Source: Bacillus sp. RO2 (lineage in GTDB: Bacteria; Bacillota; Bacilli; Bacillales; Bacillaceae_I). Taken from it: a DNA stretch of 58,505 bases. This document shows, one piece after another, positions 46,132-56,284 of this stretch; within the stretch, counting starts at the first letter, position 1; every line of letters starts with the position of its first letter. The stretch lies in assembly GCF_012911845.1 (NCBI RefSeq), contig NZ_JAAXCU010000047.1, forward strand, positions 1 to 58,505. Direction: 5' to 3'. A program made the position numbers and the translations under genes. The notes under the pieces were generated by a model. The model had not been told where the DNA came from. It ran no database searches and saw nothing but the letters and a program-made list of their open reading frames with translations.

Positions 46132-46899
46132 TCAATTTATGCCGAATAATTTTTTAGCATTTGCTGTTGTTTTTTCTGCTACTTCCTCTATCGTTAATTC
46201 TTTTAACTCGGCAATTTGTTCCGCAACCAGTCTTACATACCCCGGCTCATTTCTTTTTCCTCTGTAAGGGTGTGGCGTAAGATATGGGCAGTCTGTTTCG
46301 ATCAAAAGTTTTTCCATCGGAATCTCTTTCACGACTTCTTTTGGTTTTTTCGCATTTTTAAACGTGACAGGCCCACCAAATGAAATATAGAAATTCATTT
46401 CCATACATTCTTTCGCCACTTCTAAGCTGCCCGTAAAGCAATGCATGATTCCTCCCACTTCTTTGGCATCCTCTTCTTTTAAAATTTGCACTACATCTGC
46501 TGTTGCATCCCTGTTATGGATGACGATAGGTAGTTTCACTTTTTTCGCCAGCTGAATTTGTTTGCGAAACACTTCTTTTTGTACATCTTTGGGGGATTTA
46601 TCCCAATGATAGTCAAGCCCCATCTCTCCGATTGCTACTACTTTTTCATGAGATGCGAGATCTTCTATCCAAGCTAGATCCTCTTCTGTCATATCTATCG
46701 CATCGACCGGATGCCAACCTACAGCTGCATAAAGAAAATCATATTTTTCCACAAGCTCTATCGCCCTGGTGATCGTTTTTCTGTCAAACCCCACCACCAC
46801 CATATTCGTTACTTTTTCAGCTTGCGCACGATCAATTACCTCTTGTAAATCTTCCTCATATTGATCTGCATTCAAATGCACATGTGTATCAAATAACAT
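46132..46899 (-). CDS. tatD: TatD-family metal-dependent deoxyribonuclease
   Basis: A TIM-barrel metallohydrolase (255 residues; yabD in B. subtilis). Metal ligands are visible: DTHVHL (residues 4-9), GEMGLDYH (about 92-99), VIHNRDA and ETDCPYL near residue 204. It probably acts as a 3'-5' exonuclease in DNA repair. The ATG at 46899 with GGGAG 9 nt upstream is preferred over a GTG three codons earlier. A 7-bp inverted repeat TTGACAA / TTGTCAA (46116-46135) overlaps its end. Confidence 0.94.
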   Translation of the reverse strand: MLFDTHVHLNADQYEEDLQEVIDRAQAEKVTNMVVVGFDRKTITRAIELVEKYDFLYAAVGWHPVDAIDMTEEDLAWIEDLASHEKVVAIGEMGLDYHWDKSPKDVQKEVFRKQIQLAKKVKLPIVIHNRDATADVVQILKEEDAKEVGGIMHCFTGSLEVAKECMEMNFYISFGGPVTFKNAKKPKEVVKEIPMEKLLIETDCPYLTPHPYRGKRNEPGYVRLVAEQIAELKELTIEEVAEKTTANAKKLFGIN

Positions 46900-46983
46900 G
46901 AAAAACACTCCCGTAATATATTGGTTGAAATGAGAATTAAATCCTTTTATTAAAATAATATAAGCAAATAGTATCCTGTAAAA

Positions 46984-47028
46984 GAAACAAAGAGGTGCAA
47001 CCCGTTGTTACACGTGAAACACCTCTTT
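46984..47028 (-). terminator. Terminator of metG
   Basis: On minus AAAGAGGTG pairs perfectly with CACCTCTTT across a 22-nt loop, followed by GTTTC; the U tract is short. It lies 31 bp after metG. Confidence 0.7.
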
Positions 47029-47058
47029 CATTCTGAAATTATTTTATCCAAAAACTAA

Positions 47059-49053
<1,995 letters not shown>

Positions 49054-49088
49054 TTACCTCCCTATAATCGAAACATATAAAAGTAGAA

Positions 49089-49131
49089 AACTCCCGCCCA
49101 ATGGACGAGAGCGATGAGCGTTTTCGACTTC
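49089..49131 (-). other. Hairpin in the metG 5' untranslated region
   Basis: On minus GAAAACGCTC pairs with GGGAGTTTTC (one mismatch), with a further inner pairing TCC/GGG around ATT. It lies about 40-80 nt before the ATG in the predicted leader. There is no T-box GGTGG core, so it is not a T-box leader; function unknown. Confidence 0.5.
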
Positions 49132-49168
49132 CTATATATATCAACATCATAACCTTATTTTTATACCT

Positions 49169-49198
49169 ATTATACATGGTTTACGCCAGTATTGTTAA
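49169..49198 (-). promoter_or_regulatory. metG promoter
   Basis: On minus TTAACA (49193-49198), 18 bp, TATAAT (49169-49174), giving a leader of about 115 nt. Confidence 0.75.
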
Positions 49199-49265
49199 GG
49201 ATTGAGCAAAAACTTTTTCTATCCTCTTTTATTTCCGCAACACTTAACGAAGTGTTTCCTACCAC

Positions 49266-49329
49266 TTCGACATTTGTCGAAAAATTTGTCGAAAAAACTA
49301 GTTGAAATTTGTCGAATGATGATTATAAT
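49266..49329 (+). promoter_or_regulatory. Distal Spo0A-box cluster with a promoter-like site
   Basis: Four perfect 0A boxes: TTCGACA (49266-49272, reverse) and TGTCGAA at 49275-49281, 49287-49293 and 49310-49316. The last lies inside a promoter-like pair TTGAAA (49302-49307), 16 bp, TATAAT (49324-49329) pointing to abrB. It is about 150 bp upstream of the main abrB promoter. Confidence 0.75.
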
Positions 49330-49472
49330 TAAGTTAGTATTCTATTGAAAATTAGTAAGTAATTGTAAATGTTAACCTGAGACAGATTCCAGTAAACCCT
49401 TATTACAAAGCTTTTTTTCCGCTTTTTGAATACATTATTTAAAAGAAATACAAATATTTTCAAACATAATTG

Positions 49473-49501
49473 TTGACGGATTTTGTAAATATTGTTATGA
49501 T
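49473..49501 (+). promoter_or_regulatory. abrB promoter
   Basis: TTGACG (49473-49478), 17 bp, TATGAT (49496-49501), directly upstream of the Spo0A operator. Confidence 0.85.
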
Positions 49502-49517
49502 GAAAACACGTTAGATT

Positions 49518-49534
49518 TGTCGAATAATGACGAA
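49518..49534 (+). promoter_or_regulatory. Spo0A operator of abrB (tandem 0A boxes)
   Basis: TGTCGAA (49518-49524) and TGACGAA (49528-49534), 10 bp apart, just downstream of the -10. This is the same tandem arrangement by which Spo0A-P represses abrB in B. subtilis. Confidence 0.9.
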
Positions 49535-49591
49535 AATGATAGATTAATATTATTCATAATAACTTATAATTTGGAGAGGGGTATTTTTCTT

Positions 49592-49873
49592 ATGAAATCT
49601 ACTGGTATTGTACGTAAAGTTGACGAGTTAGGCCGCGTGGTTATTCCTATCGAGCTTCGCAGAACTTTAGGAATTGCAGAGAAAGATGCTTTAGAAATCT
49701 ACGTTGATGATGAAAAAATCATCTTGAAAAAATACAAGCCAAACATGACTTGCCAAGTTACTGGTGAAGTTTCTGACAACAACCTTACTCTTGCAGATGG
49801 AAAAATCATCTTAAGCCGTGAAGGTGCAGAGAAAATTATTCAAGAGATCCAAAACAACTTACAAGCTAAATAA
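49592..49873 (+). CDS. abrB: Transition-state regulator AbrB
   Basis: A global DNA-binding protein that holds back post-exponential genes until Spo0A-P shuts it off. The 93-residue product has the N-terminal swapped-hairpin DNA-binding domain (residues 1-50, TGIVRKVDELGRVVIPIELRR) and the C-terminal multimerisation domain (NNLTLADGKIILSREGAEKII). The ATG at 49592 follows GGAGAGGGG; the frame extends upstream into the operator and is not coding. It is the only protein gene on the plus strand and divergent from metG, as in B. subtilis. Confidence 0.98.
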   Translation: MKSTGIVRKVDELGRVVIPIELRRTLGIAEKDALEIYVDDEKIILKKYKPNMTCQVTGEVSDNNLTLADGKIILSREGAEKIIQEIQNNLQAK

Positions 49874-49884
49874 TGATATGACAT

Positions 49885-49917
49885 AAAAAAGAGGGTGCTG
49901 CGGCACCCTCTTTTTTA
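49885..49917 (+). terminator. Terminator of abrB (bidirectional)
   Basis: GAGGGTGC pairs perfectly with GCACCCTC across TGCG; A6 before and T6 after, so it should also work on minus for rsmI read-through. Confidence 0.95.
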
Positions 49918-49950
49918 TATGCAAATTAATTTTTAAGTCTCGCCTAACAC

Positions 49951-50305
49951 CTTCCGATTTCCGTTCCAGGTATTCGCTTTCCGCGGGACGGTGCTTGAGC
50001 CTCGGCGGCTTCGCCGAAGCCACTGAAAAAGACTTTGATTTTGAAATTTTACTAAACACCGCTGTGGATTTCCGCAAATGGCTTCGCTTTCCTAGGGGCG
50101 GTGCTTGAGCCTCCTCGCAACGCTTGAGGGGTCTCAAGCTACCGCTATCTCCCTCAGGAGTCTTCGCCTTTTGCTCCAATCCACAGCTAGGAATCGTAAA
50201 AAACATTACGTCATCATTTTTTCAGTGACTTGGCTTCGCCTGCGGGGTCTCAATCAACCGTTACTCCCCCGCTGGAGTCTCATTCCTTGCACTACAATCT
50301 TCAGG
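49951..50305 (-). repeat. Type-1 element split by a type-2 element (R7 composite)
   Basis: Left part 49951-50015 (GATTTCCGTTCCAGG, TTCGCTTTCCGCGGGACGG, CTTGAGCCTCGGCGGCTTCGCC) and right part 50232-50305 (GGCTTCGCCTGCGGGGTCTC, ACCGTTACTCCCCCGCTGGAG) join into one type-1 element. GGCTTCGCC flanks the inserted element on both sides (50007-50015 and 50232-50240). It fills the abrB-rsmI spacer, which contains no gene. Confidence 0.85.
50019..50229 (-). repeat. Full-length type-2 element (R7 inner), about 211 bp
   Basis: Ends GCCACTGAAAAA and TTTTTTCAGTGAC form the long terminal inverted repeat. The core 50061-50187 has ends GCTGTGGATT / AATCCACAGC, in which both arms differ from the common GCTGTTGATT / AATCAACAGC by matched changes that keep perfect pairing. 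Flanking parts align with those of the R6 inner copy. Confidence 0.85.
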
Positions 50306-50318
50306 GAAAATCTTATTA

Positions 50319-51200
50319 CTACTCAACATGATATGCTTGGTATACTTCTCTTTTTGGTAAGTTACGCTCTTTGGAGACTTGTTTGATGGCTTCTTTGGAT
50401 GAATAACCTTCTGTCTCTATCACTTGTTGGACATGCTCTAAAATGGAGAGATTCTGCCACCAGGATTCTGTGTCATCCTGAACTTCTTCACTACTTCCTT
50501 CTATTATAATGCAACACTCACCTTTAATCCCTTGCTCTTCATAAAGAGCCAATACCTCAGAGATGCTCCCTCGTGTGAACTCTTCAAATTTTTTCGTAAG
50601 TTCGCGGCTCACGACGATGGAACGATTCCCTAGTATCTCATGCATCACGCTGAGTGTTTCTTTTAAACGATGTGGAGATTCGTATAGAATAAATGTATCT
50701 GTGAACTTTTTTAAACGCTCCAGTTCCTTTTTCTTTTCCTTCTTCTGACGGTCGAGGAATCCATAGAAGTAAAAAGGCTGTGACACTAGTCCTGATGCAA
50801 TTAAAGCTGTTAACGCTGCGTTTGCTCCCGGCAAAGGAACCACATATAGCTTTTCTTCTAGGGCTTCCACCACTATTTCATAACCTGGGTCTGAGATCGA
50901 AGGCATGCCAGCATCACTGACTAGTCCAATGTTCTTTCCATCTTTTAGAAGGTCAATTATTTTTCTGCCGCTTTGTTCTTTGTTGTGTTCGTGATAACTG
51001 ATTAAAGGAGTGGTTATTTCAAAATAGTTACATAGTTTTTTGGTGTTACGTGTGTCTTCTGCTGCGATATAGTCTACTTCCTTTAACATCCTTAAGGAAC
51101 GGTAGGTAATGTCTTCTAGGTTCCCAATAGGCGTTGGGATGAGATAAAGTCTGCCTTGAGTATATGATTCAGAAAAGCTATTTTGTTGCCATAATTCCAT
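50319..51200 (-). CDS. rsmI: 16S rRNA 2'-O-ribose C1402 methyltransferase
   Basis: A SAM-dependent methyltransferase of the tetrapyrrole-methylase fold that modifies the ribosomal P site (yabC in older B. subtilis maps). The 293-residue protein has LIPTPIGNLEDIT near residue 21, AAEDTRNT, and LVSDAGMPSISDPG, the family cofactor loops, and a C-terminal helical domain. It begins 20 bp after trmN6. In B. subtilis the GIY-YIG gene yazA lies between them; it is absent here. Confidence 0.95.
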   Translation of the reverse strand: MELWQQNSFSESYTQGRLYLIPTPIGNLEDITYRSLRMLKEVDYIAAEDTRNTKKLCNYFEITTPLISYHEHNKEQSGRKIIDLLKDGKNIGLVSDAGMPSISDPGYEIVVEALEEKLYVVPLPGANAALTALIASGLVSQPFYFYGFLDRQKKEKKKELERLKKFTDTFILYESPHRLKETLSVMHEILGNRSIVVSRELTKKFEEFTRGSISEVLALYEEQGIKGECCIIIEGSSEEVQDDTESWWQNLSILEHVQQVIETEGYSSKEAIKQVSKERNLPKREVYQAYHVE

Positions 51201-51220
51201 ATTGTATCCCTCTTTTATGA

Positions 51221-51973
51221 TTAAACTTGTTCTTTCCCAAAGAGCATCTTTCTCACTTCCGGTGTGTATTCGCCGTTTTCATCGTACACTAATAATGGTG
51301 GAAGGATTTTTAAGTCAGGGTTACCGTCCTTTATTCCCTCTATTAGAAGTGTATTGGCGGGTTTTCCTAGTTTGGAATGAACAAATTGAAGACGCTTTGG
51401 TTCAATTCGGTATTTCCTCATCAAGGAAATGATATCTAATAGCCTGCCTGGACGATGTACAAATGCGACTTTTCCGCCTTGTTTCGTAATCTGGCTACTA
51501 ACCCGTACCACATCCTCAAGCGTACATTCTATTTCATGCCTTGCAATAGCATAGTGGATATTGCTGTTTATCTTTTCTTCCTGCGCTGTTAATGGAAAAT
51601 AAGGTGGGTTGCACGTTACCACATCAAATTTTCTATTCTCTAACATAGCTGGAAGTTCCTTAAGATCCATGTTGATTACTTTTAGCTGGTCCTCTAAACC
51701 ATTATAAGAAAAGCTCCGCTCAGCCATCCCAGCAAGTCGCTCCTGAATCTCTATTCCAGTGATATTTCCCTTTGTCCGTTTACTTAATAAAAGTGGAATA
51801 ATGCCGTTTCCTGTGCAAAGATCCATCACATTTCCTTTTTGGATCGGAACATACACAAATTGAGCCAACAGAACTGCATCTAACGAAAATGAAAATACCG
51901 ACGGACTCTGTATAATCCGTAAATTCTCCGCCAACAAATAATCCAGGCGCTCATCGCCTACAAGCTCTACCAT
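51221..51973 (-). CDS. trmN6: tRNA1(Val) adenine-37 N6-methyltransferase family protein
   Basis: A class I SAM methyltransferase of 250 residues (yabB in B. subtilis). [12 protein letters not shown] and [16 protein letters not shown] (about residues 29-65) hold the SAM-binding loop; TCNPPYF (about residue 117) is the catalytic NPPY motif of N6-adenine enzymes. The ATG at 51973 gives the conserved [16 protein letters not shown] start and has AAGGG 8 nt upstream; the frame's earlier ATG is unsupported. Substrate is inferred from the family. Confidence 0.92.
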   Translation of the reverse strand: MVELVGDERLDYLLAENLRIIQSPSVFSFSLDAVLLAQFVYVPIQKGNVMDLCTGNGIIPLLLSKRTKGNITGIEIQERLAGMAERSFSYNGLEDQLKVINMDLKELPAMLENRKFDVVTCNPPYFPLTAQEEKINSNIHYAIARHEIECTLEDVVRVSSQITKQGGKVAFVHRPGRLLDIISLMRKYRIEPKRLQFVHSKLGKPANTLLIEGIKDGNPDLKILPPLLVYDENGEYTPEVRKMLFGKEQV

Positions 51974-52081
51974 CCTCAAAACCCTTTCGTACCATAATCT
52001 TTCCCTATTATAACGCAATCCCAACAAAAAACATAAGAACCATTAAGATTTTACTTTCCCCATAAGTGTGACGTGAATCCT

Positions 52082-52427
52082 ATTGATTGGAGTGGAAGGC
52101 GCGCAGACGCCCGCGGGAGGAAGAGACAGGTGAGACCCCGCAAAGGTTGAGGACAATAAAAAACTGATAACGTAAAGTGTTTAATGGTTCCTAGCTGGTG
52201 ATTGGAGCAAAAGGTGAAGACTCCTGAGGGAAATAACGCTAGGTGGAGACCCTGCAGGTGTAGACGAAGGAGGCTCACGTCTGCCCCTAGGAAAGCGAAG
52301 CCATTTGTGGAAATCAACAGCGATGTTTAAATAAATTCTAAAATCAAAGAAATTCAGTGGCCTCGGCGTAAACGAGGAAGCTCAAGTACCGTCCCGCGGA
52401 AAGCGAACACCTGAAACGGAAATCGGA
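52082..52427 (+). repeat. Type-1 element split by a type-2 element (R8 composite)
   Basis: Left part 52082-52151 (ATTGATTGGAGTGGAAGGCG, CCGCGGGAGGAAGAGACAGG, GAGACCCCGC) and right part about 52363-52427 (CGAGGAAGCTCAAG, ACCGTCCCGCGGAAAGCG, CTGAAACGGAAATC) join into one type-1 element. It lies in the yabA-trmN6 spacer (51974-52485), which holds no gene. No clean direct repeat remains at the junction. Confidence 0.82.
52152..52362 (+). repeat. Full-length type-2 element (R8 inner)
   Basis: Core 52194-52321 with ends GCTGGTGATT / AATCAACAGC; the flank AACTGATAACGTAAA then TTCCTAGC corresponds in reverse to the right flank of the R6 inner copy, and the far end TTCAGTGGCC to its terminal repeat. 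The left terminal repeat has decayed (ACAATAAAAA). Confidence 0.8.
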
Positions 52428-52449
52428 AGGAGTTATATCATTGACACAA

Positions 52450-52483
52450 ATAAAAAGTCGCTACCCCTTTACGGAGAGCGACT
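52450..52483 (-). terminator. Terminator of yabA
   Basis: On minus AGTCGCT pairs with AGCGACT across about 14 nt with an inner CTCC/GGGG-type pairing, followed by TTTTTATTTG, 3 bp after the yabA stop. Confidence 0.88.
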
Positions 52484-52485
52484 CT

Positions 52486-52857
52486 TTACTTCTTATTAAG
52501 AAAAGACAAGCAAAACATACAATCCCCTTCTTTGCGTGGACTGCCGAAATTCAAGTTACAAATATGAAACCCTTCCTGGTAGAGCCTGGCCAAATTATCA
52601 TAACCTTCCCCTACATCCGTCTGTTTTTGCTGGTCCTGCTGCTTTTTCTTGCGTTTTTGTTTCGGTAAAGGAGTTTCATCCTCCACAGCCGTCATTTGCT
52701 CTAGACGTTTGCGGAGGTGACTATTTTCCACCAGTACACTGTTGTTTTCTTCAATAATCAGGGCAAGGTGTTCTTTTAATTCTCCAAGCTGTTTATATAA
52801 ATGTCCGATCTGTTCTTCCATGTTGCTGACAGAATCAAAAATTTCCTTCTTGTCCAA
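52486..52857 (-). CDS. yabA: Replication initiation control protein YabA
   Basis: It restrains DnaA-dependent initiation by binding DnaA and DnaN. The 123-residue product has an N-terminal leucine-zipper coiled coil (about residues 8-60), a Lys/Gln-rich linker and the conserved C-terminal zinc region FHICNLNFG...[10 protein letters not shown] with its His and three Cys. The start is taken as TTG at 52857: AGGTGG lies 5 nt before it and the product begins M-D-K-K-E as in B. subtilis. The frame also opens at GTG 52866, which overlaps the ribosome binding site. It follows ricT by 12 bp. Confidence 0.93.
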   Translation of the reverse strand: MDKKEIFDSVSNMEEQIGHLYKQLGELKEHLALIIEENNSVLVENSHLRKRLEQMTAVEDETPLPKQKRKKKQQDQQKQTDVGEGYDNLARLYQEGFHICNLNFGSPRKEGDCMFCLSFLNKK

Positions 52858-52869
52858 GTTTTCCACCTC

Positions 52870-53697
52870 TTAATCTGTGGCTTGCGTTGAAACGGCTCCC
52901 TCTTGAAGTAATTCGTCTAGAGAAAATTCGACCACTCGGTCCTTCCCGGACAACTCCACTTGAAGCACGCGTTCGAGTATATTTAATCCTACAACCCGGC
53001 CTACCCCATTTGGTGTTTTAATTACTTCATCCAAATCCGGTAATTGTTCTTTGGCGGACTCGTATTCGTCATTTTCATATTTCAGACAACACATTAGACG
53101 ACCACATAGTCCGGAAATCTTGGAAGGATTCAACGACAGGTTTTGATCCTTCGCCATTTTTATGGATACCGGTTCAAAGTCTCCCAAAAATGTGGAACAG
53201 CAGAGCATACGTCCACAAGGGCCGATACCACCTAAAAGTTTGGCTTCATCACGAACACCAATTTGTCTAAGTTCGATTCTGGTACGGAAAATGGAAGCAA
53301 GATCTTTTACAAGTTCTCTGAAATCCACACGTCCATCGGCAGTGAAATAGAAGATGATCTTATTGCGATCAAATGTGTATTCCACATCGACTAGCTTCAT
53401 GTCCAGCCCATGGTCATTTACTTTACCGAAACATACATCAAACGCTTCGTTAGCAGCCTTTTTATTTTCTTCTACAATAAGTCGGTCTTTCTGATCAGCA
53501 ATGCGGAGTACTTTTTTCAATGGCAGAACGACATCGTTTTCGTCGACTTTCTTTTGACCGATGACAGCCTTTCCGAACTCCACACCTCTTACCGTTTCCA
53601 CGATGACAAACTCATTATCTTTTATATCAAGCCCATTTGGGTCAAAATAGTATATTTTCCCTGCTTTTTTAAAACGAACTCCCACTACTTCATACAA
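52870..53697 (-). CDS. ricT: RicT (YaaT), PSP1-domain subunit of the Y-complex
   Basis: With RicA and RicF it forms an Fe-S complex that in B. subtilis speeds Spo0A activation, competence and RNase Y-dependent mRNA maturation. The 275-residue PSP1 protein contains the cysteine clusters GPCGRMLCC and LCGRLMCC (about residues 160-210), candidate 4Fe-4S ligands, all intact. The N-terminus MYEVVGVRFKKAGKIYYFDP is conserved. It starts one base after the holB stop, so holB-ricT-yabA look like one transcription unit. Confidence 0.95.
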   Translation of the reverse strand: MYEVVGVRFKKAGKIYYFDPNGLDIKDNEFVIVETVRGVEFGKAVIGQKKVDENDVVLPLKKVLRIADQKDRLIVEENKKAANEAFDVCFGKVNDHGLDMKLVDVEYTFDRNKIIFYFTADGRVDFRELVKDLASIFRTRIELRQIGVRDEAKLLGGIGPCGRMLCCSTFLGDFEPVSIKMAKDQNLSLNPSKISGLCGRLMCCLKYENDEYESAKEQLPDLDEVIKTPNGVGRVVGLNILERVLQVELSGKDRVVEFSLDELLQEGAVSTQATD

Positions 53698-53698
53698 A

Positions 53699-54691
53699 CT
53701 AATATCCCTCCTGCAAGTTTAACGCTAATTGTTCCATGAGAAGGTGCGGATTCACATTCGATGCCAACCGAGACTTGCTCTGTAATATATAGGACAGTTG
53801 CTCGGTCACTCGCTGTTGAGTCGTCTGGAGTGCCAACTTTTGAATCAACTCTTTCTCGTCGACAAACACCAGCTGCTCCTCTTTGGATAACTGAGCATAC
53901 AGCATATCTTTATAAATAAATAGCATTAAATCTAAACCTATCTCCAGCTGCTTTCTATCGGAAAAATGGGGCATCCATTTTTCTTGTATAAATAGCAAAG
54001 ATGCCTGAGGACGATTAAATATTGCTTCATACAATTTTATCACTAAGTTTCTAGCCAGCGCAAACCAATCATCTCGACATAATTCTACTGCTTCCTCTAG
54101 ACTGTTCGTTAAGGATGCCGCTGACTTGGCTAATGGCAGTGGAATATCTTCCGCTGTAAGCTTTTCTATCAGTCCATCTGATGTTAATGCGCGGAACGAT
54201 AGCGGCTGACACCTCGAAATGATCGTATTTAACATTTGATTAACATTTTCCGTCAATAAAAAGGCAAACGTTTCTTGGTTCGGTTCCTCCAAGAATTTTA
54301 ATAAACTATTGGCTGCATTTGTCGTCATCTTATCTGCATGCTCAATAATATAAATTTTCCTCTTAGATTCCAAGCCCGTTTTCGTAAACTCTTCTTGCAA
54401 GAATTGAATTTGTTGCTTCTTGATGGAGTTACCGTCCGGCTCCACGACATGGACATCAGGATGATTTCTTGAATCTATCCGCTTACAATTTGAACAGCTC
54501 TGACAGGGATTAACTCCTTTTAGGTCTTTACACAACAAGCTCTTTGCAAATAGGTAGCTGACTTCTTTTTTTCCTGTGCCCTTCATCCCATCTAGCAAAT
54601 AAGCATGGGCAATTCTATCTCGCTCTAAACTGTTTGTGACGATTCTTGCAACGGTAGGCTGGTTTTGTAGATCCGACCAACTTTTAATCAC
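53699..54691 (-). CDS. holB: DNA polymerase III delta' subunit
   Basis: Part of the clamp loader. The 330-residue AAA+ protein has the degenerate Walker A region LDGMKGTGKKE (about residues 33-43), the four-cysteine zinc module C-x8-C-x2-C-x2-C (about residues 53-67) followed by HPDVHVVEPDG, and the sensor region LLKFLEEPNQETFAFLLT. Length is typical of Bacillus. It overlaps or abuts neither neighbour closely upstream (18 bp to yaaR) and couples to ricT downstream. Confidence 0.95.
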   Translation of the reverse strand: MIKSWSDLQNQPTVARIVTNSLERDRIAHAYLLDGMKGTGKKEVSYLFAKSLLCKDLKGVNPCQSCSNCKRIDSRNHPDVHVVEPDGNSIKKQQIQFLQEEFTKTGLESKRKIYIIEHADKMTTNAANSLLKFLEEPNQETFAFLLTENVNQMLNTIISRCQPLSFRALTSDGLIEKLTAEDIPLPLAKSAASLTNSLEEAVELCRDDWFALARNLVIKLYEAIFNRPQASLLFIQEKWMPHFSDRKQLEIGLDLMLFIYKDMLYAQLSKEEQLVFVDEKELIQKLALQTTQQRVTEQLSYILQSKSRLASNVNPHLLMEQLALNLQEGY

Positions 54692-54709
54692 TGTTTATCA
54701 CTCACTAAC

Positions 54710-55150
54710 CTACATATATAAATTGATGAGCAAGCCCTTAATCTCACCAATACTGCTTAATATGTTTATTCTTGATTCTTCTTGGCTCATGACCTTTTCA
54801 GTCAGGCCGAGAAGTGCTTCGTCCACCTGCTTGACCACTTGCAAATGTCTAGATTGTCCATCATTTGTCCAATGATGGGACTGGTTCAGCTCCATTCCAA
54901 ACTCAACCGCCTCTTCCATAAAACGTTTAACAAGTGTCTTATACTTGGCCAAGTCTTGGAAAGAGCGAGAATTTCCTAAGCGGTCGCCTACCAATTCAAT
55001 ATCCTTCATTAATAACTGCAACTGTTGGGTATGCAGTTTACTGGAGTGTCTTTGCATGATCTCACCAAAGGCAGTCGTGGCAGCAGAACCGCTTCTCATA
55101 TCCATCCTTGCATTATCTACGTTTGTTCGAAGGTCGGTTGAAATTTTCAT
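54710..55150 (-). CDS. yaaR: YaaR, DUF327 family protein of unknown function
   Basis: A 146-residue, mostly helical cytoplasmic protein of unknown role, conserved in Firmicutes between darA and holB. SRSFQDLAKYKTLVKRFMEEAV is the family core (about residues 61-82; residues named by position). The ATG at 55150 gives the B. subtilis length and has a GGGAAAGGGA purine tract about 10 nt upstream; an ATG seven codons earlier is possible. Conserved neighbours suggest a link to replication or signalling, but that is inference only. Confidence 0.9.
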   Translation of the reverse strand: MKISTDLRTNVDNARMDMRSGSAATTAFGEIMQRHSSKLHTQQLQLLMKDIELVGDRLGNSRSFQDLAKYKTLVKRFMEEAVEFGMELNQSHHWTNDGQSRHLQVVKQVDEALLGLTEKVMSQEESRINILSSIGEIKGLLINLYM

Positions 55151-55196
55151 GACAGTATGTCCCTTTCCCATAACTTCATTTCATGGAACTTTTATC

Positions 55197-55223
55197 TGAA
55201 AAAAAGCAGCCTTTCAGCCGCTT
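55197..55223 (-). terminator. Terminator of darA
   Basis: On minus AAGCGGC pairs with GGCTGCTT (one G-T pair, tight loop TGAAA), followed by TTTTTTT, 4 bp after darA. It suggests that holB expression needs a promoter or read-through. Confidence 0.8.
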
Positions 55224-55227
55224 AACG

Positions 55228-55557
<330 letters not shown>

Positions 55558-55638
55558 TTAAAGCGCCTCCTTTATTTTACCATTAATTAGCTTCCACTTC
55601 ATTACTTCGTATTTGGTAATTTATTTTTATGTTAAGAA

Positions 55639-56277
55639 TTAGAATCCGTGTTTAGAAATATAGGAGATTAAAACCTCTCTTACTTGATTGCATACGGACT
55701 CTAAGTCCATAGACGCATCCACCACCGTAATTCTTTCTCTATACTTCTCTTTTACAAGGTCATATCCTTCTTTCACCTTATAATGGAAGTCTAGTTTTTC
55801 TTGATCTAAACGGTTAATTTCTCGATTATTATTTGCTTCAATACGCTTAAGTCCTGCTTCTGGTTCTATATCAAAAAAGATAGTAAGGGACGGCATCATT
55901 TTTTCCGTTGCAAACTCATTGATGCTAAGCACGTCTTCTACACCAATTCCCCTCGCATGACCTTGATAAGCAAGAGAACTATCAATAAAACGGTCACACA
56001 GCACAATCTTATTTTCTTCTAATGCAGGTATCACCCGCTCCACTAAGTGTTGACGGCGAGCCGCAGCATAAAGCAATGCTTCTGTTCTTGCATCCATTTC
56101 TGTGTTGTCACAATCTAATATAACATTTCGGATCTGCTCAGCTATGCTAATGCCTCCGGGTTCTCTTGTTAGTAAAATCGGATATTCCCGTTCTGTCAAT
56201 TCTGCTGCCAACTTTTGAATGACAGACGTCTTTCCTGCACCCTCAGGGCCTTCAAATGTAATAAATAATCCCTTCAC
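55639..56277 (-). CDS. tmk: Thymidylate kinase
   Basis: It phosphorylates dTMP to dTDP and is essential for DNA synthesis. The 212-residue protein has the P-loop [12 protein letters not shown] (residues 7-18), LTREPGG, and [12 protein letters not shown] (the DR(Y/F) motif, about residues 96-107). The lid region [16 protein letters not shown] has arginines, as in the Gram-positive type. It begins 7 bp after yaaO and may be cotranscribed with it. Confidence 0.97.
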   Translation of the reverse strand: MKGLFITFEGPEGAGKTSVIQKLAAELTEREYPILLTREPGGISIAEQIRNVILDCDNTEMDARTEALLYAAARRQHLVERVIPALEENKIVLCDRFIDSSLAYQGHARGIGVEDVLSINEFATEKMMPSLTIFFDIEPEAGLKRIEANNNREINRLDQEKLDFHYKVKEGYDLVKEKYRERITVVDASMDLESVCNQVREVLISYISKHGF

Positions 56278-56284
56278 AATCCTG

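Noticed and set aside
49859-50206. 115-residue open frame on minus in the abrB-rsmI spacer
   Set aside because: It covers the abrB terminator and a composite repeat; no family features and no plausible start.
52051-52317. 88-residue open frame on minus in the trmN6-yabA spacer
   Set aside because: Lies in the R8 composite repeat; same repeat-derived peptides as other copies.
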